Shown piece by piece: positions 26,517 to 37,292 of a stretch of DNA of 64,000 nucleotides. The stretch comes from Roseateles sp. (GTDB lineage Bacteria; Pseudomonadota; Gammaproteobacteria; Burkholderiales; Burkholderiaceae_C), in assembly GCA_016790285.1 (NCBI GenBank), contig JAEUPJ010000018.1, positions 1 through 64,000 of the forward strand, written 5' to 3'. Under the pieces are notes generated by a model. The model was given only the letters and a program-made list of their open reading frames with translations. It was not told the DNA's origin and did not search any database. Positions within the stretch are counted from its first letter, which is position 1; the number at the start of each line of letters is the position of its first letter. The position numbers and the translations under genes were made by a program.

Positions 26517-27692
26517 ATGAGCAACGCACTGATCGTCTCCACCGCCCGCACCCCGCTGACCAAGAGCTGGAAGGGCGCCTTCAACATGACCCATGGCGCC
26601 ACGCTGGGCGGCTGGGCCGTCAAGGCCGCCGTCGAGCGCGCGGGCATCGAGGCCGGCGCCATCGAGGACGTGCTGATGGGCTGCGCCAACCCCGAGGGGG
26701 CCACGGGTGCCAACATCGCCCGCCAGATCGCGCTCAAGGCCGGCCTGCCAGTCACGGTGAGCGGCGTCACCATCAACCGCTTCTGTTCCAGCGGCCTGCA
26801 GACCATCGCCATGGCCGCCCAGCGCATCATCGCCGGCGAGGGCGATGTCTATGTGGCGGGTGGCGTGGAGAGCATCTCCTGCGTGCAGCAGGAGATGAAC
26901 AAGCACATGCTGTCGGACCCGTCGCTGTTGAAGATCAAGCCCGAGATCTACTGGAGCATGCTGCAGACCGCCGAGAACGTGGCCAAGCGCTACAACATCT
27001 CGCGCGAGCGCATGGACCAGTACGGCGCGGCCAGCCAGCAAAAGGCCTGTGCCGCCCAGGCCGCGGGCAAGTTCGCTGACGAGATGATCACGGTGACCGC
27101 GACCATGGGCGTGGCCGACAAGGTCATGGGCCTGATGAGCAAGGAAGTCACCGTGTCGGCCGACGAAGGCCTGCGCGAAGGCACGACGTTTGATTCCATC
27201 AAGGACCTGCGCACCGCGCTGCCGGGCGGCGTCATCAGCGCCGGCAACGCCAGCCAGTTCAGCGACGGCGCCGGCGCCTGCGCACTCGTGAGCGAGCAGT
27301 ACGCCTCGGCCCACAACCTGAAGCCCATCGGCCGCTTCCTCGGCTTTGCCGTGGCCGGCTGCGAGCCCGACGAAATGGGCATCGGCCCGGTGTTCGCCGT
27401 GCCCAAGGTGCTCAAGAAGCTGGGCCTGACGGTGGCCGACATCGACCTGTGGGAGCTCAACGAAGCCTTCGCCGTGCAGGTGCTGTACTGCGCCGACACG
27501 CTGGGCATCCCGATGGACCGCCTGAACGTCAACGGCGGCGCCATCGCGGTCGGCCACCCCTACGGCGTGTCGGGCCAGCGCCTGACGGGCCATGCCCTCA
27601 TCGAAGGCAAGCGCCGTGGTGCCAAGCGCGTCTGCGTGACGATGTGCATCGGCGGTGGCATGGGTGCTGCAGGCGTTTTCGAAGTGCTGTGA
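26517..27692 (+). CDS. Acetyl-CoA C-acyltransferase (thiolase)
   Basis: Final step of beta-oxidation, cleaving 3-ketoacyl-CoA with CoA. The 391 residues carry the thiolase catalytic set: nucleophile Cys in [12 protein letters not shown] near residue 88, the NEAF and GHPYG His motifs ([17 protein letters not shown]) and the second Cys in [10 protein letters not shown]. It lies in the beta-oxidation operon behind a CACAGAG repeat, with GAGGA as the ribosome binding site inside the 16-nt spacer. The chain-length preference cannot be read from sequence. Confidence 0.93.
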   Translation: MSNALIVSTARTPLTKSWKGAFNMTHGATLGGWAVKAAVERAGIEAGAIEDVLMGCANPEGATGANIARQIALKAGLPVTVSGVTINRFCSSGLQTIAMAAQRIIAGEGDVYVAGGVESISCVQQEMNKHMLSDPSLLKIKPEIYWSMLQTAENVAKRYNISRERMDQYGAASQQKACAAQAAGKFADEMITVTATMGVADKVMGLMSKEVTVSADEGLREGTTFDSIKDLRTALPGGVISAGNASQFSDGAGACALVSEQYASAHNLKPIGRFLGFAVAGCEPDEMGIGPVFAVPKVLKKLGLTVADIDLWELNEAFAVQVLYCADTLGIPMDRLNVNGGAIAVGHPYGVSGQRLTGHALIEGKRRGAKRVCVTMCIGGGMGAAGVFEVL

Positions 27693-27696
27693 CGGG

Positions 27697-28122
27697 ATGA
27701 GCGTCTCGCCGGAAGTCTTCTTGCAGATGGGGCGGGACGTGCTTGCCCAGCAGCCGTTCAGCCGGCTGCTGGGGGCCGAACTCGCGGCCCTGGCGCCGGG
27801 CCAGGTCGAGTTGCAGCTGCCGTTGCGCGACGACCTGCTGCAGCAGAACGGCTTTGCGCACGGTGGCGTCGTCAGCTACCTGGCCGACAACGCGCTGACC
27901 TTCGCCGGCGGCACGGCGATGCAGGTGCCCGTCGTGACTTCCGAGTTCAAGATCAACTACGTGCGCCCCGCCGTGGGCGAGCGGCTGATCGCCCGGGCCG
28001 AGGCGCAGGCGGTCAGCAAGTCGCAGGCCGTGTGCCGCTGCGAAGTGTTTGCGGTCAAGGACGGCAGCGAGAAGCTCTGCGCGCGGGCCCAGGGCACCAT
28101 CGTGCGGCTCGCACAGGAATGA
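27697..28122 (+). CDS. PaaI-type hotdog thioesterase (first of three)
   Basis: Hotdog-fold thioesterase of 141 residues that probably hydrolyses acyl-CoA. The active-site helix motif is GFAHGGVVSYLADNALTF, with the HGG typical of PaaI-like enzymes. The start at 27697, 4 nt after the thiolase stop, is preferred over an upstream in-frame start inside thiolase. It is followed after 1 nt by a second hotdog gene. Confidence 0.85.
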   Translation: MSVSPEVFLQMGRDVLAQQPFSRLLGAELAALAPGQVELQLPLRDDLLQQNGFAHGGVVSYLADNALTFAGGTAMQVPVVTSEFKINYVRPAVGERLIARAEAQAVSKSQAVCRCEVFAVKDGSEKLCARAQGTIVRLAQE

Positions 28123-28123
28123 C

Positions 28124-28540
28124 ATGAAGCTCGACCTGGAGACCCTGCGCGGCTTCTTTCGCGCAGCGCCGTTCATGGCGGACCTCGGTGTCGAGCCGAC
28201 GGCCGTGGAGCCGGGGCGCGTGCACACGCGGCTCGACATCGCGCCGCGGCACCGCCAGCACACCGGGGTCGTGCATGCCGGCGTGATCGCGGCGCTCGCT
28301 GACCACACGATGGGTGCCGCCGCACAGACCCAGGCGCCGGAAGGCTGCTGGGTGCTGACGGCCGAATTCAAGACCAGCCTGCTGCGCGGCGCCGCCGGCG
28401 AGCAGCTGGAATGCGAAGCCTGGGTGCTCAAGCCCGGGCGACAACTCTCTTTCACCGAAGCTGAGGTGTACGCGGTGGCGGGCGGCGAGCGCAGGCTCGT
28501 GGCCAAGGCCAGCGGCACCATGGCCCTGACCGCGGCCTGA
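28124..28540 (+). CDS. PaaI-type hotdog thioesterase (second of three)
   Basis: Protein of 138 residues with the hotdog motif TGVVHAGVIAALADHTMGAA, in which HAG replaces the common HGG. It is distinct from, but related in fold to, the preceding gene and begins 1 nt after that gene's stop. The presence of two adjacent small hotdog genes may reflect a heteromeric enzyme or different chain-length preferences. Both ideas are inference. Confidence 0.85.
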   Translation: MKLDLETLRGFFRAAPFMADLGVEPTAVEPGRVHTRLDIAPRHRQHTGVVHAGVIAALADHTMGAAAQTQAPEGCWVLTAEFKTSLLRGAAGEQLECEAWVLKPGRQLSFTEAEVYAVAGGERRLVAKASGTMALTAA

Positions 28541-28545
28541 ACCCC

Positions 28546-30345
<1,800 letters not shown>

Positions 30346-30362
30346 TTCCGGAGACACACCCC

Positions 30363-31154
30363 ATGAGCACCCCCGTCCAATCCCTGTTCGACCTCACCGG
30401 CCAGGTGGCCCTCGTCACGGGCGGCTCGCGCGGCCTGGGCCTGCAGATCGCCGAAGCCCTCGGCGAAGCGGGCGCCAAGATCATGCTGACCTCGCGCAAG
30501 GCGGCCGACCTGGAGGAGGCCACGGCGCACCTGCAGGCGCGCGGCATCGACGCCCGCTGGATCGCTGCCGACGCGGCCAATCCCGAGGAGGCGCACCGCG
30601 TGGTGGCCGAGACGATGGAGCGCCTGGGCCAGATCGACATCCTCGTCAACAACGCCGGTGCCACGTGGGGCGCCCCGGCCGAAGACCACCCGCTGCAAGC
30701 CTGGGACAAGGTCATGGACCTGAACATCCGCAGCCTGTTCGTCTTTGCGCAGGCCGTGGCCAAGGCCAGCATGATCCCGCGCAAGTCGGGCCGCATCATC
30801 AACGTGGCGTCCATCGCCGGCCTCTCGGGCAACCTCGGCGCGATGAAGACCATCGCCTACAACACCAGCAAGGGCGCCGCGGTGAACTTCACGCGGGCGC
30901 TGGCCGGCGAGTGGGGCCAGTACGGCATCACCGTCAACGCGCTGGCGCCGGGCTTCTTCCCGAGCAAGATGACCAAGGGGCTGCTGGCCGCCGTGGGCGA
31001 GGAGAAGATGGCCGCCCACGCGCCGCTGAACCGCATCGGCGACGACGACGACCTCAAGGGCGCTGCGCTGCTGTTCGCGTCCAAGGCGGGCAAGCACATC
31101 ACCGGGCAGATCCTGGCGGTGGATGGCGGCGTCAGCGCGGTGCACGGCGGCTGA
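30363..31154 (+). CDS. Short-chain dehydrogenase/reductase
   Basis: Rossmann-fold NAD(P)-dependent oxidoreductase of 263 residues. It has the cofactor motif VTGGSRGLG, the structural NNAG, catalytic Ser in VASIAG and the YNTSKG (YxxxK) pair. It is likely a 3-ketoacyl or alcohol dehydrogenase acting within the beta-oxidation operon. The substrate is undefined. The ATG at 30363 follows a GGAG 17 nt after the preceding stop. Confidence 0.9.
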   Translation: MSTPVQSLFDLTGQVALVTGGSRGLGLQIAEALGEAGAKIMLTSRKAADLEEATAHLQARGIDARWIAADAANPEEAHRVVAETMERLGQIDILVNNAGATWGAPAEDHPLQAWDKVMDLNIRSLFVFAQAVAKASMIPRKSGRIINVASIAGLSGNLGAMKTIAYNTSKGAAVNFTRALAGEWGQYGITVNALAPGFFPSKMTKGLLAAVGEEKMAAHAPLNRIGDDDDLKGAALLFASKAGKHITGQILAVDGGVSAVHGG

Positions 31155-31172
31155 CCCGCAGAGAATGCGCTC

Positions 31173-31658
31173 ATGACCCGCCCCGCACCGCCGCTCCATT
31201 TCCCCGTCCGCATCCCGTTCGTGCAGCAGCTCGGCCTGGAGCTGCACAGCCTCGGCCATGGCGAGGCCGAGTTGCGCGTGGACCTGCAGGAAGGTCACCT
31301 CAACTCCTGGGAAGTGGCGCATGGCGGCGTGCTGATGACGCTGCTGGACGTGGCCATGGCCCACGCCGCGCGCAGCATCCACCGCCACGACCCCGGCATG
31401 GGCCCGGGCGTCGTGACGGTGGAGATGAAGACCAGCTTCATGCGCCCGGGCGAGGGCGAGCTGCGCTGCCACGGCAAGCTGCTGCACCGCTCCACGACGA
31501 TGGCCTTCTGCGAGGGCTCGGTGTTCGGCGACGACGGCAAGCTCGTCGCCCACGCCACCGGCACCTTCAAATACCTCAAGGCCCTGCCCACCCAGGGGCG
31601 CCGCCTGAACAAGCTCACGCCGACCGCGCCCGCGCCGGATGGGGACAGCGCGGCCTGA
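31173..31658 (+). CDS. PaaI-type hotdog thioesterase (third of three)
   Basis: Hotdog-fold protein of 161 residues with active-site motif EVAHGGVLMTLLDVAMAHAA. It closes the beta-oxidation operon, 18 nt after the SDR gene. It is the longest of the three hotdog proteins and has an N-terminal extension of about 15 residues before the fold, plus a polar tail. Confidence 0.85.
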   Translation: MTRPAPPLHFPVRIPFVQQLGLELHSLGHGEAELRVDLQEGHLNSWEVAHGGVLMTLLDVAMAHAARSIHRHDPGMGPGVVTVEMKTSFMRPGEGELRCHGKLLHRSTTMAFCEGSVFGDDGKLVAHATGTFKYLKALPTQGRRLNKLTPTAPAPDGDSAA

Positions 31659-31903
31659 CCCCGCTTCGCGCTCGGGATTGAGCGAGTTTTCTGAAACGCC
31701 GTTCCAATAACGGGCACAATCCGGTCAGCGTCTGCACCTCGCCCGGCGGGGTGCGCGGTTGGCCAGGGGGCGGTCCGGACCATGCAGTCCGGCGCCCGGC
31801 ATGGGGCTCGCCCCTGGCATGACGGCCGGCGCCGGCAGCCCCTCTGGCTGCGGCGCCCCGGCCCTTCGCCCACCTCCAGACCCGTCCCCGAAAGCCCTCC
31901 GCC
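31659..31903. other. Leader region of the RpiB-like gene
   Basis: Non-coding stretch of 245 nt. An inverted repeat CCGTT-CCAAT-AACGG (31699-31713) directly precedes a -10-like CACAAT (31715-31720), suggesting an operator and a start of transcription. Between about 31735 and 31880 several GC-rich stem-loops follow one another, such as CACCTCGCCCGGCGGGGTG. No known riboswitch family is recognised. Confidence 0.4.
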
Positions 31904-32542
31904 ATGAAGATCGCCCTCATCATCGAGAACAGCCAGGCCGCCAAGTCCGAGATCGTCCACAACGCGCTCAAGACCGTGGTCGAGCCCCTGGGCCACAGCG
32001 TCCACCACTACGGCATGTACGCGCCGGAAGACAAGGCGTCCCTCACCTACGTGATGAACGGCCTGCTGGCCGGCATCCTGCTCAACAGCAAGGCCGCCGA
32101 TTTCGTCGTCACCGGCTGCGGCACCGGCATGGGCTCCATGCTGGCCTGCAACAGCATGCCGGGCGTGTTCTGCGGCCTGGTCATCGACCCGACCGACGCC
32201 TTCCTGTTCGGCCAGATCAACGACGGCAACTGCCTGTCCATGCCCTACGCCAAGGGCTTCGGCTGGGCGGCCGAGCTGAACCTGCAGGACTGCTACCGCA
32301 AGCTGTTCGAGAACGAGCGCGGCGCCGGCTACCCCAAGGAGCGCGCGGCCATCATGGCCAAGAACCGCGGCATCCTGAAGGACCTCAAGGCCGCGTCCTG
32401 CAAGGACATGCTGACGGTGCTCAAGAGCGTCGACCAGGACCTGCTCAAGGCCGCCGTGTCGGGCGAGAAGTTCCAGGACCTGTTCTTCACGAACTGCCAG
32501 GACGACGCCATCGCCGCCCACATCAAGGGCGTGCTGGCCTGA
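31904..32542 (+). CDS. RpiB/LacA/LacB-family sugar-phosphate isomerase
   Basis: Protein of 212 residues. Residues 1-145 match the RpiB/LacAB fold: KIALIIENSQAAKSEIV at the start, the active-site Cys in VVTGCGTGMGSMLACN, and ARxxNxxN-like NDGNCLSM. The remaining ~65 residues are an extra helical tail absent from classical RpiB (about 150 residues). The enzyme probably isomerises a pentose or hexose phosphate, but family members with such tails are not characterised. It has its own leader upstream. Confidence 0.8.
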   Translation: MKIALIIENSQAAKSEIVHNALKTVVEPLGHSVHHYGMYAPEDKASLTYVMNGLLAGILLNSKAADFVVTGCGTGMGSMLACNSMPGVFCGLVIDPTDAFLFGQINDGNCLSMPYAKGFGWAAELNLQDCYRKLFENERGAGYPKERAAIMAKNRGILKDLKAASCKDMLTVLKSVDQDLLKAAVSGEKFQDLFFTNCQDDAIAAHIKGVLA

Positions 32543-32582
32543 CCTTGGCCGCGACGGTCTCGCGGCCTGCGAGACTGTCGCG

Positions 32583-34880
32583 ATGTCTGCCGCTCCCCAC
32601 CTCACCCTGCGCACGCTGAGCCGCGGCGATGGCCTGCTCGGCCTGCGCCCGCGCGGGGCCCTGGGGCCCCGGGGAGAGCAGGTGACCGTGGCCCTGCTCG
32701 TCGGCGGCGATGCCGCGGCGGAGCAGGTGCTGGCGCAACACGGCCTGGTGCGCCTGGACCCGGCGCTGCTGCAATGGCGCGGCGCGCCGCAGCCGATGGC
32801 GGGGTCGCTGTGGACCACGCCGCAGGAAGAGTTCTTCGGCGACTTCCACGCCGACCACGTGCCCGAACTCCTCGCCCTGGGCTGGCAGGTGGGCACCGAC
32901 CCGGGCTTTGCCCACCACAGCCAGTTCGTCAGCGGCTGGCAGCTGGGCGTGGCCGAGCAGGCCGCGGACGATGCACCCCAGCCGAGCCGCCGCGTCGAAG
33001 GCCTGGGGCTGGAGCGACGGCGCGGCGCCTGGCTCGTGAGCCTGGGCATGGAGGTGGAGGGCCAGCGCATCGACCTGGCTCCGCTCATCGCCAACCTGTT
33101 GCGGCGCGACAAGCGCTGGCTGGACGCGGTGGCCATCTCGGCCATCGAGGACGACGCCATCGTCTCGTTGCGGGCCCCCGGCGGGCGCCGCTATCACGCC
33201 AGCGCCGCGCCGCTCAAGGCCATGATGCTGGCGCTGCTGGACCTGCTCAAGCCTGCGGAGCTTGAGAAGGGCAAGCCGCTGAAGCTGGACGCGTGGGACG
33301 CGGCCCGCCTGCGTGGGCTGGACGAGGACGGCCGGGGGCGCTGGCAGATCGAGGGCGACGCGGGCCTGCGGGCCCTGGGCGAGCGGCTGCTGGCCGCCGG
33401 CCCGCCTGCACCGGTGCCCCAGCCGGCGAGCGTGATGCTGCCGCTGCGGCCCTACCAGCTGCAGGGCCTGGCCTGGCTGCAGCACCTGCGTGAGCAGGAG
33501 CTGGCCGGCATCCTGGCCGACGACATGGGCCTGGGCAAGACGGCCCAGGCGCTGGCGCATATCGCCCAGGAACACGCCTCGGGCCGGCTCGACCGGCCTG
33601 CGCTGGTCATCGTGCCGACCTCGTTGCTGTTCAACTGGCAGCAGGAGGCCGCGCGCATCACGCCGGCCCTGCGGCTCGTCACCTGGCACGGTGCCGACCG
33701 CGACGCGGCCGCCCTGGCGCAGGCGGACATCGTGCTGACCACGTACGCGCTGGCCTGGCGTGACCTGCGCACGCTCGCGGCCCGGCCCTGGCATCTGCTC
33801 ATCCTGGACGAGGCCCAGGCCGTCAAGAACGCCCAGGCCCGTGCGGCGCGGGCACTGCGGCGCCTGGACGTGCGCCACCGGCTGGCGCTCACCGGCACGC
33901 CGCTGGAAAACCACCTGGGCGAGTTGTGGGCGCTGTTCGACCTGTTGATGCCGGGTTTCCTGGGCGACTCGCGCACCTTCGCGCGCCACTGGCGCAAGCC
34001 CATCGAGGTCAACCGCGACGGCCCGCGCGCGCGACTGCTGGCTGCGCGCGTGCGCCCCTTCATCCTGCGCCGTCTCAAGACCGAGGTCGCCACCGAGCTG
34101 CCCCCGCTCACCGAGCTGGTCAAGCGCGTGCCGCTGCTCGGCCACCAGAAGCAGCTCTACGAGAGCGTGCGCGTGGCGGCCGACCACATGGTGCGCCGCA
34201 TCCTGCAGCGGGATGGCTTCACGGCGACGAGCCTGATCAGCGTGCTCGACGCGATGCTCAAGCTGCGCCAGGTCTGCTGCGACCCCCGGCTGGTCAAGGG
34301 GGTGGACATGGCCCCGCACACCGAACGTGCCAAGCTCGAGTGGCTGCGCGAGCACCTGCCGGATTTCGTCGAGCAGGGGCGGCGGCTGCTGGTGTTCTCG
34401 CAGTTCACCGAGATGCTGGCGCTGATCTCGGCGGAACTCGACAGCCTGCAGCTGCCGCACCTGTGCCTGACCGGCCAGACACCGGCGTCGCAGCGCGGCG
34501 ACATCGTGCGGCGCTTCCAGGCGCGCGAGGCGCCCCTGCTGCTGGCCAGCCTCAAGGCCGGTGGGGTGGGCCTGAACCTCACGGCGGCCGACACGGTCAT
34601 CCACGTGGACCCCTGGTGGAACCCGGCCGTGCAGGCCCAGGCCAGCGCGCGCGCCCATCGCATCGGGCAGGACCAGCCCGTCTTCGTCTACCAGCTCGTC
34701 GCCGAGGGCAGCATCGAGGAACGCATGCTGGCGCTGCAGGCGAGCAAGCGCGCCCTGGCGGACGGGCTGCTGGGCAGCGACGACGGGACGGCGCTGCGCA
34801 AGTTCAGCGCCCCCGAGATCGAGCGCTTGCTGGCACCACTGGGTGACGAGCTGCCGGGCTCCGGCGAGCCGGACGACTGA
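32583..34880 (+). CDS. SNF2/RapA-like DEAD/DEAH-box helicase
   Basis: Swi2/Snf2-family ATPase of 765 residues that probably remodels nucleic-acid-protein complexes. Motif I is ADDMGLGKTAQAL, motif II LILDEAQAVKN, motif III LALTGTPLENHLGELW and motif VI ARAHRIGQDQPV. About 280 N-terminal residues precede the helicase and show no recognised domain. It follows the RpiB-like gene by 40 nt. Gene ends run toward the convergent EAL gene. Confidence 0.9.
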   Translation: MSAAPHLTLRTLSRGDGLLGLRPRGALGPRGEQVTVALLVGGDAAAEQVLAQHGLVRLDPALLQWRGAPQPMAGSLWTTPQEEFFGDFHADHVPELLALGWQVGTDPGFAHHSQFVSGWQLGVAEQAADDAPQPSRRVEGLGLERRRGAWLVSLGMEVEGQRIDLAPLIANLLRRDKRWLDAVAISAIEDDAIVSLRAPGGRRYHASAAPLKAMMLALLDLLKPAELEKGKPLKLDAWDAARLRGLDEDGRGRWQIEGDAGLRALGERLLAAGPPAPVPQPASVMLPLRPYQLQGLAWLQHLREQELAGILADDMGLGKTAQALAHIAQEHASGRLDRPALVIVPTSLLFNWQQEAARITPALRLVTWHGADRDAAALAQADIVLTTYALAWRDLRTLAARPWHLLILDEAQAVKNAQARAARALRRLDVRHRLALTGTPLENHLGELWALFDLLMPGFLGDSRTFARHWRKPIEVNRDGPRARLLAARVRPFILRRLKTEVATELPPLTELVKRVPLLGHQKQLYESVRVAADHMVRRILQRDGFTATSLISVLDAMLKLRQVCCDPRLVKGVDMAPHTERAKLEWLREHLPDFVEQGRRLLVFSQFTEMLALISAELDSLQLPHLCLTGQTPASQRGDIVRRFQAREAPLLLASLKAGGVGLNLTAADTVIHVDPWWNPAVQAQASARAHRIGQDQPVFVYQLVAEGSIEERMLALQASKRALADGLLGSDDGTALRKFSAPEIERLLAPLGDELPGSGEPDD

Positions 34881-34905
34881 GCCGCTGGGCTGCGCAGACC
34901 GGCGT

Positions 34906-35802
34906 TCAGGCGCCGGCCAGGCCTGCCCGGGGCGGGAGCATCGGCAGCGCGGGGGCAGCGGCGGGCGCGGGTGTCGTGAGCTTGAGCAAGGCCTCGAACT
35001 CGGCCGCCGGCATCGGCTTGTGGAACAGGAAGCCCTGGCCGAACACGCAACCGGCGTCGGCGAGGAACTCGAGCTGGGCCGCGGTCTCGATGCCCTCGGC
35101 CGTCACATGGAAGCCCAGGCTCTGGCTCATGGCGAGGATGGCGCGCACGATGGCGGCGTCGCTGGCCTGCTCGGGCAGGTCGCGCACGAAGGCACGGTCG
35201 ATCTTGAGGTGGTTGACGGGCAGGGTCTTGAGGTAGGCCAGTGACGAGTAGCCGGTGCCGAAATCATCGATGGCGACCGACAGCCCCAGCTCGCGGATCT
35301 CGCCCAGCATGCGCTTGGCGCGCTCGGCGTCGGCCATGAACAGGCTCTCCGTCACCTCGATCTCCAGCATGTGGCGTGGCACCTCGACGTCGGCCAGGAT
35401 GTCGCGCAGCTCGCCGACGAGGTTGCCGCGTTCGATCTGCGGTGTGGCCACGTTCATGCTCAGCTTGCCGAAGTCCAGCCCCTGGGCGTGCCACCGGCGG
35501 GCGTGGCCGATGACCTGCTCGATGACGGTGCGGCCCAGCTTGTGGATGAGCGGCGAGCGCTCCGCCAGCGGGATGAAGACGCCCGGCGACACCAGGCCCT
35601 GCTCGGGGTCGCGCCAGCGCACGAGGCCCTCGGCGCCGATGATGCGCCGGCTGCGCAGGTCCACGCGCGGCTGGAACCACACTTCGAAGTGCCCGGCCTC
35701 CAGGCTCAGGCGCATGCGCTGCTCCATCAGCAGGCGCTCGCGCACGGCGCGGGTCGTCCCAGATGTCTGAGCTTTGCATGTTGCCCACCTGGTTGGAGCC
35801 AT
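34906..35802 (-). CDS. EAL-domain cyclic-di-GMP phosphodiesterase (no GGDEF)
   Basis: Protein of 298 residues that is almost only an EAL domain. Catalytic and metal-binding residues look complete: EGL (variant of EAL) in GAEGLVRW, the Asn of SMNVATP, Glu in EVTESLF, DDFGTGYSSL, Lys in LKIDRAFV, Glu in AEGIET and Gln in GQGF. It is therefore likely active in breaking down c-di-GMP. The first 20 residues are odd. A second reading frame overlapping the 5' end (from 35818) gives a more natural N-terminus, so a frameshift near 35760 or a start at the internal Met26 are possible. It may be a remnant of a larger GGDEF-EAL protein. Confidence 0.82.
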   Translation of the reverse strand: MAPTRWATCKAQTSGTTRAVRERLLMEQRMRLSLEAGHFEVWFQPRVDLRSRRIIGAEGLVRWRDPEQGLVSPGVFIPLAERSPLIHKLGRTVIEQVIGHARRWHAQGLDFGKLSMNVATPQIERGNLVGELRDILADVEVPRHMLEIEVTESLFMADAERAKRMLGEIRELGLSVAIDDFGTGYSSLAYLKTLPVNHLKIDRAFVRDLPEQASDAAIVRAILAMSQSLGFHVTAEGIETAAQLEFLADAGCVFGQGFLFHKPMPAAEFEALLKLTTPAPAAAPALPMLPPRAGLAGA

Positions 35803-36136
35803 CGGCGGCCAGGGCCATGGCGAAGGTTCAAGGGATGGGGCGACTCTAGGTTTCGGCCTCTTTGACCCCCGAAGAAGCCGACGAGTTGACTGAATGCAGC
35901 AACGAAACGTACCCCTGAGTTCATGGGTTGTTGTCGCCGCCGCCAGTCAAGTGGTGCCGCTTTTGGGCGCACTCGATGTCGAACCAGGCACTTTGGGTCT
36001 GGTAGGCCCGCCAGAGGCGCGAACTCGTGCCCGGTCGTGGCGCGGTCATGGCCCCGGGGAGGCGTTTCGTCGCAATCCCTGGCTCCTCAGGGCCCCGACG
36101 GCATCCTGAGCCTGTCCGGTTCATCGAGGAATTCAG
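35803..36136. other. Divergent intergenic region
   Basis: About 330 nt between the EAL gene and the small paralog A gene. It contains an imperfect stem near 35851-35882 (TCGGCCTCTT ... AAGAAGCCGA) and the GAGGA ribosome binding site of the downstream gene at 36126-36130. No gene, clear promoter or flagellar-type promoter was recognised. Confidence 0.3.
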
Positions 36137-36544
36137 ATGTCTGCCGCCAGCTCAGGTCTCGTCATTTCCTTTCATGCTTCCCGCACTTCTGGCGCGGCCG
36201 CCAGTCCTCCCGTGATGGCAGTCGTTCCAGCCAGTCGTCTGGCCGGCGCGACCCTGGGCCGCCAGCGCACACGCGCCGAAGCGCTGGGCCTTGTGCATGA
36301 CGCCGTCAGCGCTGCGCTGGCGGGTGACGAGGCCCTGTGTGGCCTGCGCCAGCAGCAGCTGCTGGCGCTTTGTGCCGATCGGCCTCATGCGGCTTGGGCG
36401 GCCCGGCAGGAGATCGCGCGTGTGCTGTGTGTGGATATCGTTGCGCGGCACCTTCGCGGATGCGATCGGCGTCGACGCATGCAAAGAGAGATAAATCAAC
36501 TCGCCGTCACCCTGCGCCAAATGGCAGCACCAACCACCGCCTGA
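36137..36544 (+). CDS. Small protein of unknown family, paralog A
   Basis: Protein of 135 residues without a recognised domain. Its C-terminal ~85 residues align without gaps to the protein at 39815-40237. Shared features are HDAVSAAL versus QEAVCAAM, LLxxCAxRP, and a closing motif DIVxRHxxxCDxRRRxQR near residues 99-117. The N-terminal ~45 residues are unrelated and alanine-rich. There is no signal or membrane segment, so it is probably cytoplasmic. GAGGA precedes the ATG. Its position in a c-di-GMP and chemotaxis gene patch hints at a signalling role, but no function is claimed. Confidence 0.7.
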   Translation: MSAASSGLVISFHASRTSGAAASPPVMAVVPASRLAGATLGRQRTRAEALGLVHDAVSAALAGDEALCGLRQQQLLALCADRPHAAWAARQEIARVLCVDIVARHLRGCDRRRRMQREINQLAVTLRQMAAPTTA

Positions 36545-36660
36545 ACGCAAGGCGGGCCCATGAAGTCGAGCCGCTCGCCGCGCGGAAAGCATGACATCTG
36601 GCATGTGCGCGACGAGCTTGGTGGGAGGGCTGGGATGGCGCCGCCGGCCGCAAGGCAGCT

Positions 36661-37179
36661 TCATGCGCGCCTGCTCGTGCCGAGATAGGTGGACAGCGTG
36701 AAGGCCGACGGATTGCTCCGCATGCTGCGGGTCAGGCTTTCCTGGAGGGATCGGTTGCTTTCGATGCGATAGAAGCGTTCGTCCAGATCCCGGAAGTCGG
36801 GGCGCGCCCGCAGCAGGGTCTCAAACCGTTCTCCGCGATCCAGGCTGGGGTGGCCGCCCATGCGCTGGGCCGACTCCGCGAGAATTTCTGCAACGTCGTG
36901 CTCGCCGAACACGCGGAACCCGGCCAGCGCATCTTTCCAGACGATGCCCACGTTGTTCGCGTAGAACTGATCGTGGCCACCGTTGTTGACCTCGCCGATG
37001 TAGCACATGCAGGCAAAGAGATGGCGTTGCGAGTTGGAGTAGCGCTGGAGGTCCCGCTCGTATTGCACGGGGCCGTCGTAGACGCTGACGTTCCACCAGA
37101 GGGGCTCAATGACTTCCCACGGGGTTCGAGTGGCGATGAACTTCGCGTCGATCTCAGTTGGCGCCAAGGGCGTGTTCAT
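36661..37179 (-). CDS. DMP19/DUF4375-like protein
   Basis: Protein of 172 residues. The central region with YSNSQRHLFACMCYIGEVNNGGHDQFYANN matches the core of the DMP19 (DUF4375) family (GEVNNGGxxQF). The family is of unknown function; one Neisseria member, DMP19, is a DNA mimic. The start at 37179 trims an arginine- and proline-rich extension that is poor coding sequence. It may follow the minus-strand coiled-coil gene upstream (113 nt away). The DNA-mimic role is not transferable from sequence alone. Confidence 0.72.
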   Translation of the reverse strand: MNTPLAPTEIDAKFIATRTPWEVIEPLWWNVSVYDGPVQYERDLQRYSNSQRHLFACMCYIGEVNNGGHDQFYANNVGIVWKDALAGFRVFGEHDVAEILAESAQRMGGHPSLDRGERFETLLRARPDFRDLDERFYRIESNRSLQESLTRSMRSNPSAFTLSTYLGTSRRA

Positions 37180-37292
37180 GAGAGGCTGGGCCGAGTTCGA
37201 TGGGCGAGGCTTTGGGTCGAGGCGCGGTCCCTGCAGCGGTTCATGAACTGCCGTCCAGGGGCCGGAGCTGCGTGGCTGTGAGGCGTTCGAGT

